Shown here: piece after piece, positions 6,948-15,718 of the stretch
Layout: each line of letters starts with the position of its first letter
How positions within the stretch are numbered: the first letter of the stretch is position 1
Assembly (NCBI GenBank): GCA_964512485.1
Contig: CAZEHJ010000045.1
Location: 1 to 29,314, forward strand
Direction: 5' to 3'
From: CAZEHJ01 sp964512485
Lineage (GTDB): Bacteria > Bacteroidota > Rhodothermia > Rhodothermales > UBA10348
Length of the DNA stretch: 29,314 nt
The notes under the pieces: model-generated
Database searches by the model: none
What the model was told of the DNA's origin: nothing
Seen by the model: the letters and a program-made list of their open reading frames with translations, nothing else
Made by a program: the position numbers and the translations under genes

Positions 6948-7919
6948 ATGCCCAAAAAGGATAAACAGGGTACACGAACTGAACGCCTGTTTGCCGCGGT
7001 TCTGTTGCTTCAGAATCGCCCCAACATGACCAGCAGGGACCTTGCTGAGCATTTTGATGTGAGCCGACGGACCATCTTTCGCGATCTACGGGCTCTGTCT
7101 GATTCGGGTGTTCCATTAACCTACTCCGAAGGTGGAGGATATGAGATTCTGGAGGGGTATCAGTTACCTCCGCTCATGTTAACTGCCAGGGAAGCGGCTA
7201 CATTGCTTGTCGGGACTGAGTTCATGAAACTGCAATCCGACGCCTCATTGCGAGAAGACGCGGACGCAGTCTCCCTGAAAATCCGTGCCGTACTGCCACG
7301 GGAAATCCGGGAATATGTCGACCAGCTTTCCGACAATACCGTGCTGGATCCGTACTGGATGCACGCTGTGCAGGCCGAGGGAGCAGAATCCGGCAAGTGG
7401 TACAAACTCTCTGAGGCGGTTGCCAGATCACGAAAGGTGATCATGGAATATTTTGTTGACAGCCGGCAGGAGCTGACTCAGAGACGGGTCGATCCGCTCG
7501 GACTCATTTATTATACCGACCACTGGAATCTAATAGCGTTCGATCATCTGCGCGAAGAGATCAGAAACTTCAGGCTGGACCGAATAGAAGAGATGTTCGT
7601 GTTGACCGAGCGATTCGAGCGTCCGGAAGGATTTGATCTCCAGAAATATCTGGAAGAAGATGACCAGCGGTCGAATCCAGTAGAGATCATTCTGTCTTTC
7701 AGCGCCGCCGCTTTCAAAAGAGCGCGAGTCAGCATACCGGCTCGTATCGAAGAAGAGAAAACAGAAGGAGAGAGGGTCGTCGTAACGTTCAAATTTGAAA
7801 ATCTTGACTACCTGTCACAGTGGATTTTGAGGTTCGGACCCGACGTGAAAGTAGTGGAGCCAAAATCTCTGTCCGAGGCGCACATTGCAGCAGCCCGATC
7901 AATTACAGGAAATTACTAG
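6948..7919 (+). CDS. WYL-domain transcriptional regulator (YafY/DeoR-like)
   Basis: This 323-residue protein has an N-terminal winged helix-turn-helix (about 10-60; TSRDLAEHFDVSRRTIFRDLRAL), typical of the HTH_11 group found with WYL domains. A WYL ligand-sensing domain spans about 145-220; the eponymous motif reads HWNLIAFDH, followed by IRNFRLDRIEEM with the conserved arginines. A C-terminal WCX-type extension follows (about 235-323). WYL proteins are one-component regulators, some sensing nucleic-acid or nucleotide ligands. It sits 12 bp after rsmG, where parA is often found, so it is probably co-transcribed. Its target cannot be read from the sequence. Confidence 0.85.
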   Translation: MPKKDKQGTRTERLFAAVLLLQNRPNMTSRDLAEHFDVSRRTIFRDLRALSDSGVPLTYSEGGGYEILEGYQLPPLMLTAREAATLLVGTEFMKLQSDASLREDADAVSLKIRAVLPREIREYVDQLSDNTVLDPYWMHAVQAEGAESGKWYKLSEAVARSRKVIMEYFVDSRQELTQRRVDPLGLIYYTDHWNLIAFDHLREEIRNFRLDRIEEMFVLTERFERPEGFDLQKYLEEDDQRSNPVEIILSFSAAAFKRARVSIPARIEEEKTEGERVVVTFKFENLDYLSQWILRFGPDVKVVEPKSLSEAHIAAARSITGNY

Positions 7920-7961
7920 TATTCAGTATTACTGTAACGAACGATTTCAAAATTTCTTATA

Positions 7962-7982
7962 ACACGTTGTGTCACAATGTGT
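7962..7982. repeat. Inverted repeat between convergent WYL-regulator and mfd genes
   Basis: ACACGTTGTG (7962-7971), one central T, then CACAATGTGT (7973-7982) form a 10-bp inverted repeat with a single mismatch that would be a G-U pair in RNA. It lies in the 130-bp gap between two convergent gene ends. There is no T-tract, so it is either a weak bidirectional terminator or a protein-binding site. I see no gene in the rest of 7920-8049. Confidence 0.4.
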
Positions 7983-8049
7983 AGCAAGGTATTCTGAACG
8001 CTTGTGTCTCAATTCTAAAGCGCCAAAATATATCGGTTCGGGTAAAGGC

Positions 8050-11000
8050 CTAATCTGAGAGAGAGTCAGACAGGTTTTTTAGAAGGTCTTTTGCGCCCGA
8101 CAGTGAGGGCACGTCCTGAATGATGGCTCGCAATTTTCCACCCCGGCTTTCTTTGAGGACATACTTGTTTTCGAGCTGCGATAGTTTCTCAAGCAATGGG
8201 TGAAATCTGTTTTCGTAAAACCAGGTATCCTCTTCGGCGGGCGGCATGCCCAAAAACAGTCGCTCATTCTTGAAGGTGATTTTTGGAAGACGGATCTGTT
8301 GACCCAGAATCTTGAGTTCGACTCCGAGCACGAGATTGGAAACTTCGTCGGGTGGTGGCCCGAAGCGATCGGACAGTTCTTCCCGGATTAACTCCAGTTC
8401 TGCTACCGAAGAACAATCCGATATTCGCCGATACAGATTCAGTCTTTCGATCCGATTGGACAAGTAGGTCTCAGGGATCAGAGCGTCAGCATCTACGTCT
8501 ACCGTGGTTTCGCTAACCGGCGGTCTGGGTTTTTCATCGAACAGTTCGGCGAACTCTTCGGCGCGGAGTTCTTCGACCGACTCATCCAGAATGCGGTGAT
8601 AGGTTTCAAATCCGACGTCTGCGATGAAGCCACTCTGTTCGGCTCCCAGCATGTTGCCAGCTCCCCGTATATCCAGATCGCGCATCGCCAGATGGAATCC
8701 GCTTCCGAGATCACTGAATTCTTCAACCGCTTGAAGTCTCTGCTTTGCTTCGCGGGTGAGGCCGTGAACCGAGGGCACGAGCAGATAGCAGAATGCCTTC
8801 CTGTTTGATCGACCCACGCGGCCGCGCAGCTGGTGAAGCTCAGCCAGTCCAAAATGATCGGCGCGATTAATGATGATCGTATTCGAGTTGGGAATGTCGA
8901 GACCGTTCTCGATGATGTTGGTGCTGACGAGCACATCGAAGGTGCCTTCGACAAATCCCATCATGACACGTTCAAGCTGATCTCCTTTCATCTGACCGTG
9001 CGCAGTCTGAATCCGGATGTCGGGCACCAGCATGCGGAGCATGCTCGATATCTCATCGATGGACTGCACCCGATTGTGGATGAAGAAGACCTGGCCACCA
9101 CGGTTTATCTCGTAGAGAAGCGCGTCGCGAATGAGATCTTTGTCGAAAGCATGGATCTCAGTGTTGATCGGCTGGCGGTTCTCCGGGGCAGTTGCAATGA
9201 TGGAAAGGTCACGTGCGCCCATCAGGGAGAACTGAAGTGTTCTTGGGATGGGGGTAGCCGTCAACGTTAGCGTATCGACGTTTACGCGCAGTTTTCGAAG
9301 CTTTTCCTTCATCGTGACGCCGAAACGCTGTTCTTCATCCACGATGAGAAGTCCCAGATCGTTGAATTCTACATCCTTTGAGATGAGACGGTGCGTGCCG
9401 ATTACGAGATCCAGTTTTCCGGCTTTGAGCTCGCCAATCGTCTCCTTGAGTTGGGCAGTAGAGCGGAAGCGAGACAGGACGCCAATATTGACAGGATAGT
9501 TTTCGAGACGTTTGGAGAAAGTCCTGAAATGCTGCATCGCCAAAACAGTAGTCGGTACAAGAACGGCTACCTGCTTTCCGTCCTGTACCGCCTTGAAAGC
9601 AGCACGGATTGCAATCTCCGTTTTGCCAAATCCGACGTCGCCGCAGACCAGACGGTCCATTGGTTGGGGCTGCTCCATGTCCTGCTTGACGGCTTCACTG
9701 GAAGAGGCCTGGTCCGGAGTGTCTTCAAATTGAAAGGACGCTTCCAGCTCCTGTTGCCAGACAGAGTCGGAAGAAAATGAGTAACCGTCTGAAGCCTTGC
9801 GCTGAGCGTAAAGCCGAATCAAATCTCGGGCGATATCTTTGACGCGAGACTTGGTGCGCGACTTTGCCCGCTCCCATTGCCCGGAGCCAAGTTTTGTCAG
9901 CCCCGGCTGGTGTCCTTCTTTGCCCTTGTACTTGTGCAGCTTGTAGAGAGCATTGACATTCACGTACAGTGTGTCGCCGTTGAGGTACAACAATCGGACG
10001 GCTTCCTGTTTGCGCTCGCGAACAGTGATGTGCTCCATTCCCGCAAATTTTCCGATTCCGTAGTCGATGTGGACGACAAAATCTCCTGGGGTCAACTGCT
10101 GCAATTCACGCAGGCTCAAACCACCGTATCGCTGCTTCTGTTTTCTGGCTGTGGGTCGATGGTAGCGATCGAAAATCTCGTGGTCTGTATAGAGTGCCAG
10201 AGCAAGATCCGGAATCTCAAAACCTCTGTGCAGGGACTCCACTTTCAGGCGGACCCGACCAGCAGTCAGATCGTCTTCAAGCAGCTCCATGAGACGACCT
10301 TCCTGACCGCGATTGTCGCACAATATCGTTGTTTCCAGACCGTTACCAGCGTTTTCCAGCAATCTGTTGCGTAGCAGCGCGACTCTCGAATTGAATGCTG
10401 GCTGTGGTCTGGCTTCGATAGATATTTGCTCGTCGCCCTCTTCCTGAAAAGTCCCGAAATGAACTGATGAATACGGATAGGTTGCCAGCCTGAAGGCACC
10501 CTCATCCATGTACAATTCTTCAGGTTGGGGCAGCAGATTGTCCTTGTCTTCTGACTCAATCTTCGCCGTGGCAATCCGATGGAGTTCGCCCCATTTCTCG
10601 TAAACAGAATCGGCCGACTCAAAAAGCGCTGCACTGTCCTGGTAAACGATGAGCGCCTGGGTGGGGAAGTAATCGGTAATCGGAATCCTGGAGGCGGCAT
10701 CCGCTGAGTCGCCTTCCAGATTCGGAACGATGCGTGCACTGTTTCGCCGACTGACCGAGCGCTGCGTGTGAATATCAAACTCGCGTATCGAGTCGATTTC
10801 ATCGCCGAAGAATTCGATTCTGATAGGGTAGGACCCGATGAAGGGAAAGACGTCGAGGATACCACCGCGGAGCGCGAGGTCTCCCGGTGCCTCCACAAAC
10901 TCGGTCCGTTCGAATCCCTGCTTGACCAGTCGTTCAATGAGAACTTCGGGATCAATTTCTTGACCCGATTCGATGTCCATGGCCGCCTGCTTCACCGAGG

Positions 11001-11427
11001 CAGCAGGGGGTACCTTCTCCAGCACCGCTTCAATACTGGATACTAGTATACCCTTGAATGATTCTTGCAATCTCTGAAGAATATCACCCCGGACAATCGT
11101 GGGAGCGGGGTCCGGAACGTGCTCAGGATCGAAGGGTCGATTGTCCGATTTTGGAAGCAAAAGGACGTCTTCGTCGGATCCCAGAACCTGTTGCAGATCG
11201 GAGCAGAAAAATGCCGCACTGTCCGAGTCAGGGAACAGACAGATGAGGGGACGGCCGACATCTTTGTAAATGGAGGCGGTCAAAAATGAGGGCAACGACC
11301 CTATGGCTCCACGGACAGAAACACTTCCTCCAGCGCCACCTTCATTCCCCGATCGGGAGCACCAATCGACAAGCTCGCGACTGAACGAAGAAGCGGCAAT
11401 GCTATGATGAAGGGCTTCGAGCGACAA
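8050..11427 (-). CDS. mfd: Transcription-repair coupling factor Mfd
   Basis: Mfd removes RNA polymerase stalled at DNA lesions and recruits UvrAB for repair. The 1125-residue protein is near the family's usual 1150. The N-terminal UvrB-like module is followed by the RNA-polymerase interaction domain (VVHIDYGIGKFAGM around residue 453). The superfamily-2 translocase core has Walker A GDVGFGKT (596-603), DEEQRFGV, TLTATPIPRTL and RGRVGRS, and a C-terminal TRCF domain follows. The reading frame is intact. The start is TTG; no upstream ATG is in frame before a stop, and the next ATG is too deep. It lies 94 bp downstream of murQ on the same strand, so co-transcription is possible. Its repair partner UvrA is encoded at 26009. 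Confidence 0.96.
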   Translation of the reverse strand: MSLEALHHSIAASSFSRELVDWCSRSGNEGGAGGSVSVRGAIGSLPSFLTASIYKDVGRPLICLFPDSDSAAFFCSDLQQVLGSDEDVLLLPKSDNRPFDPEHVPDPAPTIVRGDILQRLQESFKGILVSSIEAVLEKVPPAASVKQAAMDIESGQEIDPEVLIERLVKQGFERTEFVEAPGDLALRGGILDVFPFIGSYPIRIEFFGDEIDSIREFDIHTQRSVSRRNSARIVPNLEGDSADAASRIPITDYFPTQALIVYQDSAALFESADSVYEKWGELHRIATAKIESEDKDNLLPQPEELYMDEGAFRLATYPYSSVHFGTFQEEGDEQISIEARPQPAFNSRVALLRNRLLENAGNGLETTILCDNRGQEGRLMELLEDDLTAGRVRLKVESLHRGFEIPDLALALYTDHEIFDRYHRPTARKQKQRYGGLSLRELQQLTPGDFVVHIDYGIGKFAGMEHITVRERKQEAVRLLYLNGDTLYVNVNALYKLHKYKGKEGHQPGLTKLGSGQWERAKSRTKSRVKDIARDLIRLYAQRKASDGYSFSSDSVWQQELEASFQFEDTPDQASSSEAVKQDMEQPQPMDRLVCGDVGFGKTEIAIRAAFKAVQDGKQVAVLVPTTVLAMQHFRTFSKRLENYPVNIGVLSRFRSTAQLKETIGELKAGKLDLVIGTHRLISKDVEFNDLGLLIVDEEQRFGVTMKEKLRKLRVNVDTLTLTATPIPRTLQFSLMGARDLSIIATAPENRQPINTEIHAFDKDLIRDALLYEINRGGQVFFIHNRVQSIDEISSMLRMLVPDIRIQTAHGQMKGDQLERVMMGFVEGTFDVLVSTNIIENGLDIPNSNTIIINRADHFGLAELHQLRGRVGRSNRKAFCYLLVPSVHGLTREAKQRLQAVEEFSDLGSGFHLAMRDLDIRGAGNMLGAEQSGFIADVGFETYHRILDESVEELRAEEFAELFDEKPRPPVSETTVDVDADALIPETYLSNRIERLNLYRRISDCSSVAELELIREELSDRFGPPPDEVSNLVLGVELKILGQQIRLPKITFKNERLFLGMPPAEEDTWFYENRFHPLLEKLSQLENKYVLKESRGGKLRAIIQDVPSLSGAKDLLKNLSDSLSD

Positions 11428-11521
11428 GTGGGTTCTGGAAGAGGGGGGTCAGTAAGAGGAGGGTCAGGTGGAGGCTGGAATCAGTGGCCTGTTACTTCGA
11501 ACTCACGATGCGGGTCCACCA

Positions 11522-12454
11522 TCAGGATGGTGAATGTCCCTCAGCGATGGCGTCCTTGACAAATCCGTTGGCAGATGACAACCTCTTACCGGCATCCTCA
11601 GCTGAAACCGCGGCCAAATGCATCACAAGAGCCGTTTTTACGTGTCCTCCCGCATTATTCAGAATAGCCGTGGCTGATGCATAATCGACACCGGTTACCG
11701 TCATCACAGTCCGCCTGGATCTCTCGACCAGTTTTGCATTGGTCATCTGAAGATCGACCATCATGTTCTCGTAGACCTTGCCCATCCTGATCATGCTCGC
11801 GGTAGTCAACATGTTCAGAACCAGTTTTTGTGCCGTACCACTTTTCATCCGGGTCGAACCCATGACAACTTCCGGGCCAACGACAGGACAGATGGCCACG
11901 TCTACATCGATGTTGAATTCGTTTCGGGGAGTACAGGTGATGAACAGAGTTTTACAACCCATCTTCCGCGCGTGGTTTACCGCGCCGACTACGTAAGGCG
12001 TGCGCCGACTTGCCGCGATTCCACAAACGACATCGGTTGAATTGACCCCCGCTTCCTCGATTGCCCTGGCACCATTTTCTTCCAGATCCTCCGCTCCCTC
12101 CTGTGATTGGAAGACTGCTGGACGTCCACCGGCAATCAGGCCTTGAACCTGATCCGGATCCGAGCCAAAGGTGGGTGGGCATTCTGACGCATCCAGAATC
12201 CCGAGTCGTCCGCTGGTGCCCGCTCCCGCATAGAAGAGTCTTCCACCGTTTTGAAAAGCATGGACAATAATCCTGACAGCGTCAGCGATGAAGGGGAGCT
12301 GTGTCTTGACGGCTTCGGCCACGAGGTGATCTTCCGAGTTGATGATCTCGAGGATCGTCTCGACAGAAGCGGTATCAATCTCCATCGAACGCGGATTACG
12401 CTGTTCGGTGGCCAGTCGCTGGAGCTCAGAAAAGAGTGGTGGTGCTTTGCTCAT
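11522..12454 (-). CDS. murQ: N-acetylmuramic acid 6-phosphate etherase
   Basis: MurQ cleaves the lactyl ether of MurNAc-6-phosphate to give GlcNAc-6-phosphate and D-lactate, a cytoplasmic step of peptidoglycan recycling. The 310 residues match the family length. Visible motifs are TEQRNPRS near the N terminus, the SIS-domain phosphate loop GAGTSGRLG (76-84), and DASECPPTFG with Glu91. Glu119 is in SQEGAEDLE; it and Glu91 correspond to the two catalytic glutamates. GSTRMKSGTAQK is also present. The C-terminal helices are complete. It starts at an ATG, divergent from recF. No MurNAc kinase or PTS transporter gene is adjacent, so the substrate source is not shown here. Confidence 0.95.
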   Translation of the reverse strand: MSKAPPLFSELQRLATEQRNPRSMEIDTASVETILEIINSEDHLVAEAVKTQLPFIADAVRIIVHAFQNGGRLFYAGAGTSGRLGILDASECPPTFGSDPDQVQGLIAGGRPAVFQSQEGAEDLEENGARAIEEAGVNSTDVVCGIAASRRTPYVVGAVNHARKMGCKTLFITCTPRNEFNIDVDVAICPVVGPEVVMGSTRMKSGTAQKLVLNMLTTASMIRMGKVYENMMVDLQMTNAKLVERSRRTVMTVTGVDYASATAILNNAGGHVKTALVMHLAAVSAEDAGKRLSSANGFVKDAIAEGHSPS

Positions 12455-12680
12455 GAATCGGATGCTGGTTCGCGCCGATGTGCGGATTCGTTGATCGAAG
12501 CATATCGGGGTGATTCGCCGTTTGGTTGCCTCGCAGTTTCGGTTGATTCTCTGGGCCCTACAAATGTACTCTTCAGAACGAACAGGATTCAGTCGCGTAG
12601 CTACTGTTCGTCACCCGTGTACCCTGCCTTCGAGAGTGGTCGTCGCGGCTGTCCTGAAAATAAAGCATTCCACCGGCTCT
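12455..12680. other. Divergent murQ/recF intergenic region
   Basis: These 226 bp separate the murQ ATG from the proposed recF TTG and must hold both promoters. The recF frame is open back to an ATG at 12510, but those 57 extra codons resemble no RecF N terminus. I see no strong consensus promoter, riboswitch or small gene. Confidence 0.4.
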
Positions 12681-13952
12681 TTGGTTATAAAGTCGTTACA
12701 TCTTAGAGGAATCCGAGCCCATGTGGATTCGACTGTTCGATTCGATGATGGTATCAACGTTATCGTCGGATCCAATGGCGCAGGAAAAACCAATATTCTG
12801 GAAGCGGTCCATATTCTCTGTCTGTCTCGCAGCTTTCTGACAAGTCGCGACCAGTACGTTCTTCGAAAAGGCAGCCCTTTTTACGAGGTTGAAGGCGAAT
12901 TCGAGTCTGAAGTGCGCTCTTCGATCAAGGTGCGGGCGGCATTTGTGCCTCAGGAAGGGAAAAAGGTATTCGTGGGCGGCGTTCAGGTTGAACGCATGGC
13001 AGATCTGGTCGGACAGTTTCCGATAGTGGTCTTTTCTCCGGAAGACCAGCAATTGACAGCCGAGGGACCTGAACACCGCCGTCGATTCCTGGACAACATC
13101 ATTTCGCAGTCGAGCAGTCTCCATCTCGAGAACCTGATCAGATATCGGAAGGTGCTCAAGCAGCGAAATGAACTGTTGCTCAGCGCCCGAAGAAGCCGCA
13201 GGCAGCCAGATCCCATGCTACTTGAATCTTGGTCGCGCGAACTTCTCGAAACGGGTTCAGCCATCATTACCGACCGGGTCCAGTTCATCTCGAAGTTCGG
13301 AGATCATCTCGAAAATGCGCATCAGAAGATCAGTGCAGTGGCTGAACGTCCCACACTGACCTACTCACCATTTCCAGATGAGACCGCGACAACTGACAAT
13401 GTTTTGGACCTGTTTGGGGCTCAGATGCAAAGGAGGCAAGACCAGGAAGTCGAACGGGGTGTGACGTTAGTGGGACCCCATCGACACGACGTGTACATGG
13501 CCCTCGATGAGCTGCCCGTGAGACGATATGCCTCACAGGGGCAGCATCGAACGTTCGGGATGGCTATGAAGCTTGCCCAGTACGACTATCTGAAAGAACA
13601 GACTCCTGAAGCGCCGATATTGCTACTAGACGATGTGTTCGACAATCTGGACCCTGCGCGAATCGAGGCTTTTCTCGAGATACTAGGCTCCGAATCGATC
13701 GGTCAAAGCATCACGACAGCAGCACGACAGGAAATCGTTCACAATCATCTCGATCCGTCAACCTGTAGGACCATTTATGTGCACCCCGGTGCCCGTGTCT
13801 CGGATTCTGCAGATCGAGCAACAGATCTTGATTCCATCATTGATGAGGTCCAGGAGAGTGTGATCGAGACCGATGCCGTGACGCGTGAGGAAGAAAAACT
13901 ACAATCAAAAGAACCATCGGGTGTACCCGAAGTAGAGGCGCAGGACGTATAG
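12681..13952 (+). CDS. recF: DNA replication and repair protein RecF
   Basis: RecF is an SMC-like ATPase that works with RecO and RecR to load RecA at single-strand gaps. Starting at TTG 12681 (423 aa), the protein begins VIKSLHLRGIRAH, as RecF proteins do. It has Walker A GSNGAGKT (30-37), PEHRRRFLDN, LVGPHRHD, the signature-like ASQGQHRTFGMAMKLAQ and Walker B LLLDDVFDNLD (314-324). The family is about 360 residues; the last 50-60 here are a polar, acidic, low-complexity tail without similarity that I recognise. An ATG at 12510 would add 57 atypical residues and is less likely. dnaA and dnaN, frequent recF neighbours, are absent. The tandem repeat array follows directly. Confidence 0.9.
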   Translation: MVIKSLHLRGIRAHVDSTVRFDDGINVIVGSNGAGKTNILEAVHILCLSRSFLTSRDQYVLRKGSPFYEVEGEFESEVRSSIKVRAAFVPQEGKKVFVGGVQVERMADLVGQFPIVVFSPEDQQLTAEGPEHRRRFLDNIISQSSSLHLENLIRYRKVLKQRNELLLSARRSRRQPDPMLLESWSRELLETGSAIITDRVQFISKFGDHLENAHQKISAVAERPTLTYSPFPDETATTDNVLDLFGAQMQRRQDQEVERGVTLVGPHRHDVYMALDELPVRRYASQGQHRTFGMAMKLAQYDYLKEQTPEAPILLLDDVFDNLDPARIEAFLEILGSESIGQSITTAARQEIVHNHLDPSTCRTIYVHPGARVSDSADRATDLDSIIDEVQESVIETDAVTREEEKLQSKEPSGVPEVEAQDV

Positions 13953-13962
13953 GAGATCTTAA

Positions 13963-14017
13963 AACGCCTCGAACGCCTCGAACGCCTCGAACGCCTCGAA
14001 CGGCGAAAAAAGGACAT
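13963..14017 (+). repeat. 9-bp tandem repeat array, left copy of a 55-bp duplicated block
   Basis: Four units of AACGCCTCG are followed by AACGG and the tail CGAAAAAAGGACAT. The identical 55 bp recur at 14118-14172 on the other side of the assembly gap. The block lies between recF and the M48 protease gene. The purine-rich tail includes AAGGA, which in the right-hand copy sits at ribosome-binding distance from the protease start. Confidence 0.9.
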
Positions 14018-14117
14018 NNNNNNNNNNNNNNNNNNNNNNNNNNNNNNNNNNNNNNNNNNNNNNNNNNNNNNNNNNNNNNNNNNNNNNNNNNNNNNNNNNN
14101 NNNNNNNNNNNNNNNNN
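14018..14117. other. Assembly gap (100 N)
   Basis: Exactly 100 unknown bases, a conventional scaffold-gap length rather than a measured one. Both sides end in the same 55-bp repeat block, so the real distance may be much shorter or longer. Confidence 0.99.
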
Positions 14118-14172
14118 AACGCCTCGAACGCCTCGAACGCCTCGAACGCCTCGAACGGCGAAAAAAGGACAT
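14118..14172 (+). repeat. 9-bp tandem repeat array, right copy of the 55-bp block
   Basis: This is base-for-base identical to 13963-14017 and starts immediately at the gap edge. The AAGGA at 14165-14169 is a plausible ribosome binding site for the M48 gene, one of the few clear ones in this window. Confidence 0.9.
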
Positions 14173-14179
14173 TGATTTG

Positions 14180-15715
14180 ATGACTACTGAACTGAAGAGC
14201 AAGATCAGCATGATGCGAACTTTGCCGAATACAACCATCCTGAACACGGGCCTTCTGATCATCATGGTGGTCATTCTTACGGGATGTGCGGCGTCGACCA
14301 ATCCGATTTCCGGGCGTCGGGCCTACAACTACGCCTGGTCTCCATCTGAAGAAATCCAGATTGGCCAGGACGCCGACTCCCAGATCGTGGCCCAGTACGG
14401 TCTGTATAACGACGAAGCGGTGTCGAACTATGTCAATGATCTCGGTCAGGAACTGGTCGGGATCAGTCATTTCCGGCGAGAAGGTATCGATCCGGTTTTC
14501 GGTTCCATGCGATTTCACTTCAGGGTTCTCGACTCCCCCGTGGTTAATGCGTTCGCTTTACCGGGAGGCTTTATCTACGTCACGCGGGGACTGTTGGCAC
14601 ATCTCGAGAATGAAGCTCAGCTGGCAGTCGTTTTGGGTCACGAAATAGGCCACGTTGTTGGGCGGCACGGTTCAAAGGCCATGTGGCGGCAACAATTCGG
14701 TACCGGAGCACTCCTTCTGGGTGCCATTGGTGGCCAGGCGGTTTTTGGTGGAAACACGGCAGAAAATGTCATGAACCTCGGTGGGACGGCTACCCAACTC
14801 CTGTTTCTGAAATATGGGCGTGGTGCGGAATCCGAATCCGATCAGCTTGGTGTGGAATACGCGGCTCTTACGGGATATGACGCGTCACAGGCCGCGGCAT
14901 TTTTCAGGTCCCTGAAGCGGCTGGGAGAACAGTCCGGACAGGAACTGCCCGGTCTCTTGTCTTCGCATCCAGATCCAGGTGATCGCGAAGCATATATGCA
15001 TGAACGGTCCGCGAAATGGGCGGCGGAAGTGCCCATGGATAAAGTGGGCCGGGACACATTCCTGAGCCAGGTAGACGGAATTGTGTACGGTGAGGATCCA
15101 AGGCAGGGCTTCGTCCGCAACGACATCTTCTTTCACCCGGACATGGCCTTCAGTTTTCCGGTGCCTTCCGGCTTCGACGTAGTCAATCAACCAACCCAGG
15201 TTGTGATGGTCCCCGAAGATCAGCAGGCACTTGTTCTCTTCTCTATCGAAACAGAACACGAGCGCGCCCGGGATGCAGCGGAAGCTCTCAAGACTCAGGA
15301 AGGAATTCAGGTCATCGAAAGCGGAATCGGTCAGGCCGGAGGTTTGCCGATGCATTATGTCGTCGCGGATGCCAAATCAACTGACGATCAGGAGCTTCGA
15401 ATCAGGTATCAATACGTCGAATACGACGGAAACGTGTTCGTCTTTACAGGAATGGCATTGCGAAGTGCTTACTCGCAGTACGCCGATCGATTCGTCAGAA
15501 CCATGACAGGCTTTCGACAGATAACAGATGACCGAATACTGGCAACACAACCCGATCGACTCGCGCTTCTTCGAACGGTACAGAGCGGGTTGTTCGGCAC
15601 GTTGATCGGATCGAGCCTTCCACAGAACCTGACACAGCTATCGATGGCCATTCTGAATCAGGTGGAGATCAATCAACAGATATCAGCGGGAAGGACCTAT
15701 AAAACGATCCGGTAA
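14180..15715 (+). CDS. M48-family zinc metalloprotease lipoprotein
   Basis: A predicted envelope lipoprotein: a hydrophobic signal segment ends in the lipobox LTGC with Cys36 as the lipid-attachment residue. The peptidase M48 domain follows, with HEIGH at 154-158 (two zinc histidines and the catalytic glutamate) and ESESDQLG, whose Glu219 fits the third zinc ligand. This layout resembles periplasmic quality-control proteases of the LoiP/BepA type. The C-terminal 220 residues form a separate domain that I do not recognise, starting near SFPVPSGFDVV. The ATG at 14180 follows a TTG at 14177 directly; an ATG pair at 14210 would give a shorter signal peptide and is a fair alternative. Length is 511 aa. 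It is convergent with the MaoC gene, 3 bp apart. Confidence 0.88.
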   Translation: MTTELKSKISMMRTLPNTTILNTGLLIIMVVILTGCAASTNPISGRRAYNYAWSPSEEIQIGQDADSQIVAQYGLYNDEAVSNYVNDLGQELVGISHFRREGIDPVFGSMRFHFRVLDSPVVNAFALPGGFIYVTRGLLAHLENEAQLAVVLGHEIGHVVGRHGSKAMWRQQFGTGALLLGAIGGQAVFGGNTAENVMNLGGTATQLLFLKYGRGAESESDQLGVEYAALTGYDASQAAAFFRSLKRLGEQSGQELPGLLSSHPDPGDREAYMHERSAKWAAEVPMDKVGRDTFLSQVDGIVYGEDPRQGFVRNDIFFHPDMAFSFPVPSGFDVVNQPTQVVMVPEDQQALVLFSIETEHERARDAAEALKTQEGIQVIESGIGQAGGLPMHYVVADAKSTDDQELRIRYQYVEYDGNVFVFTGMALRSAYSQYADRFVRTMTGFRQITDDRILATQPDRLALLRTVQSGLFGTLIGSSLPQNLTQLSMAILNQVEINQQISAGRTYKTIR

Positions 15716-15718
15716 GAT

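Noticed and set aside
12510..12680. Longer RecF beginning at the ATG at 12510
   Set aside because: The extra 57 residues do not resemble RecF, whose fold starts at VIKSLHLRGIRAH; they lie in the divergent promoter region.
13963..14172. CRISPR array
   Set aside because: The units are short (9 bp) and directly adjacent, without spacers; no cas genes are present.
13775..14518. Minus-strand frame encoding Phe-Glu-Ala repeats through the tandem array
   Set aside because: It crosses the assembly gap and overlaps recF and the protease on the other strand; it is open only because the 9-bp unit has no stop codon.
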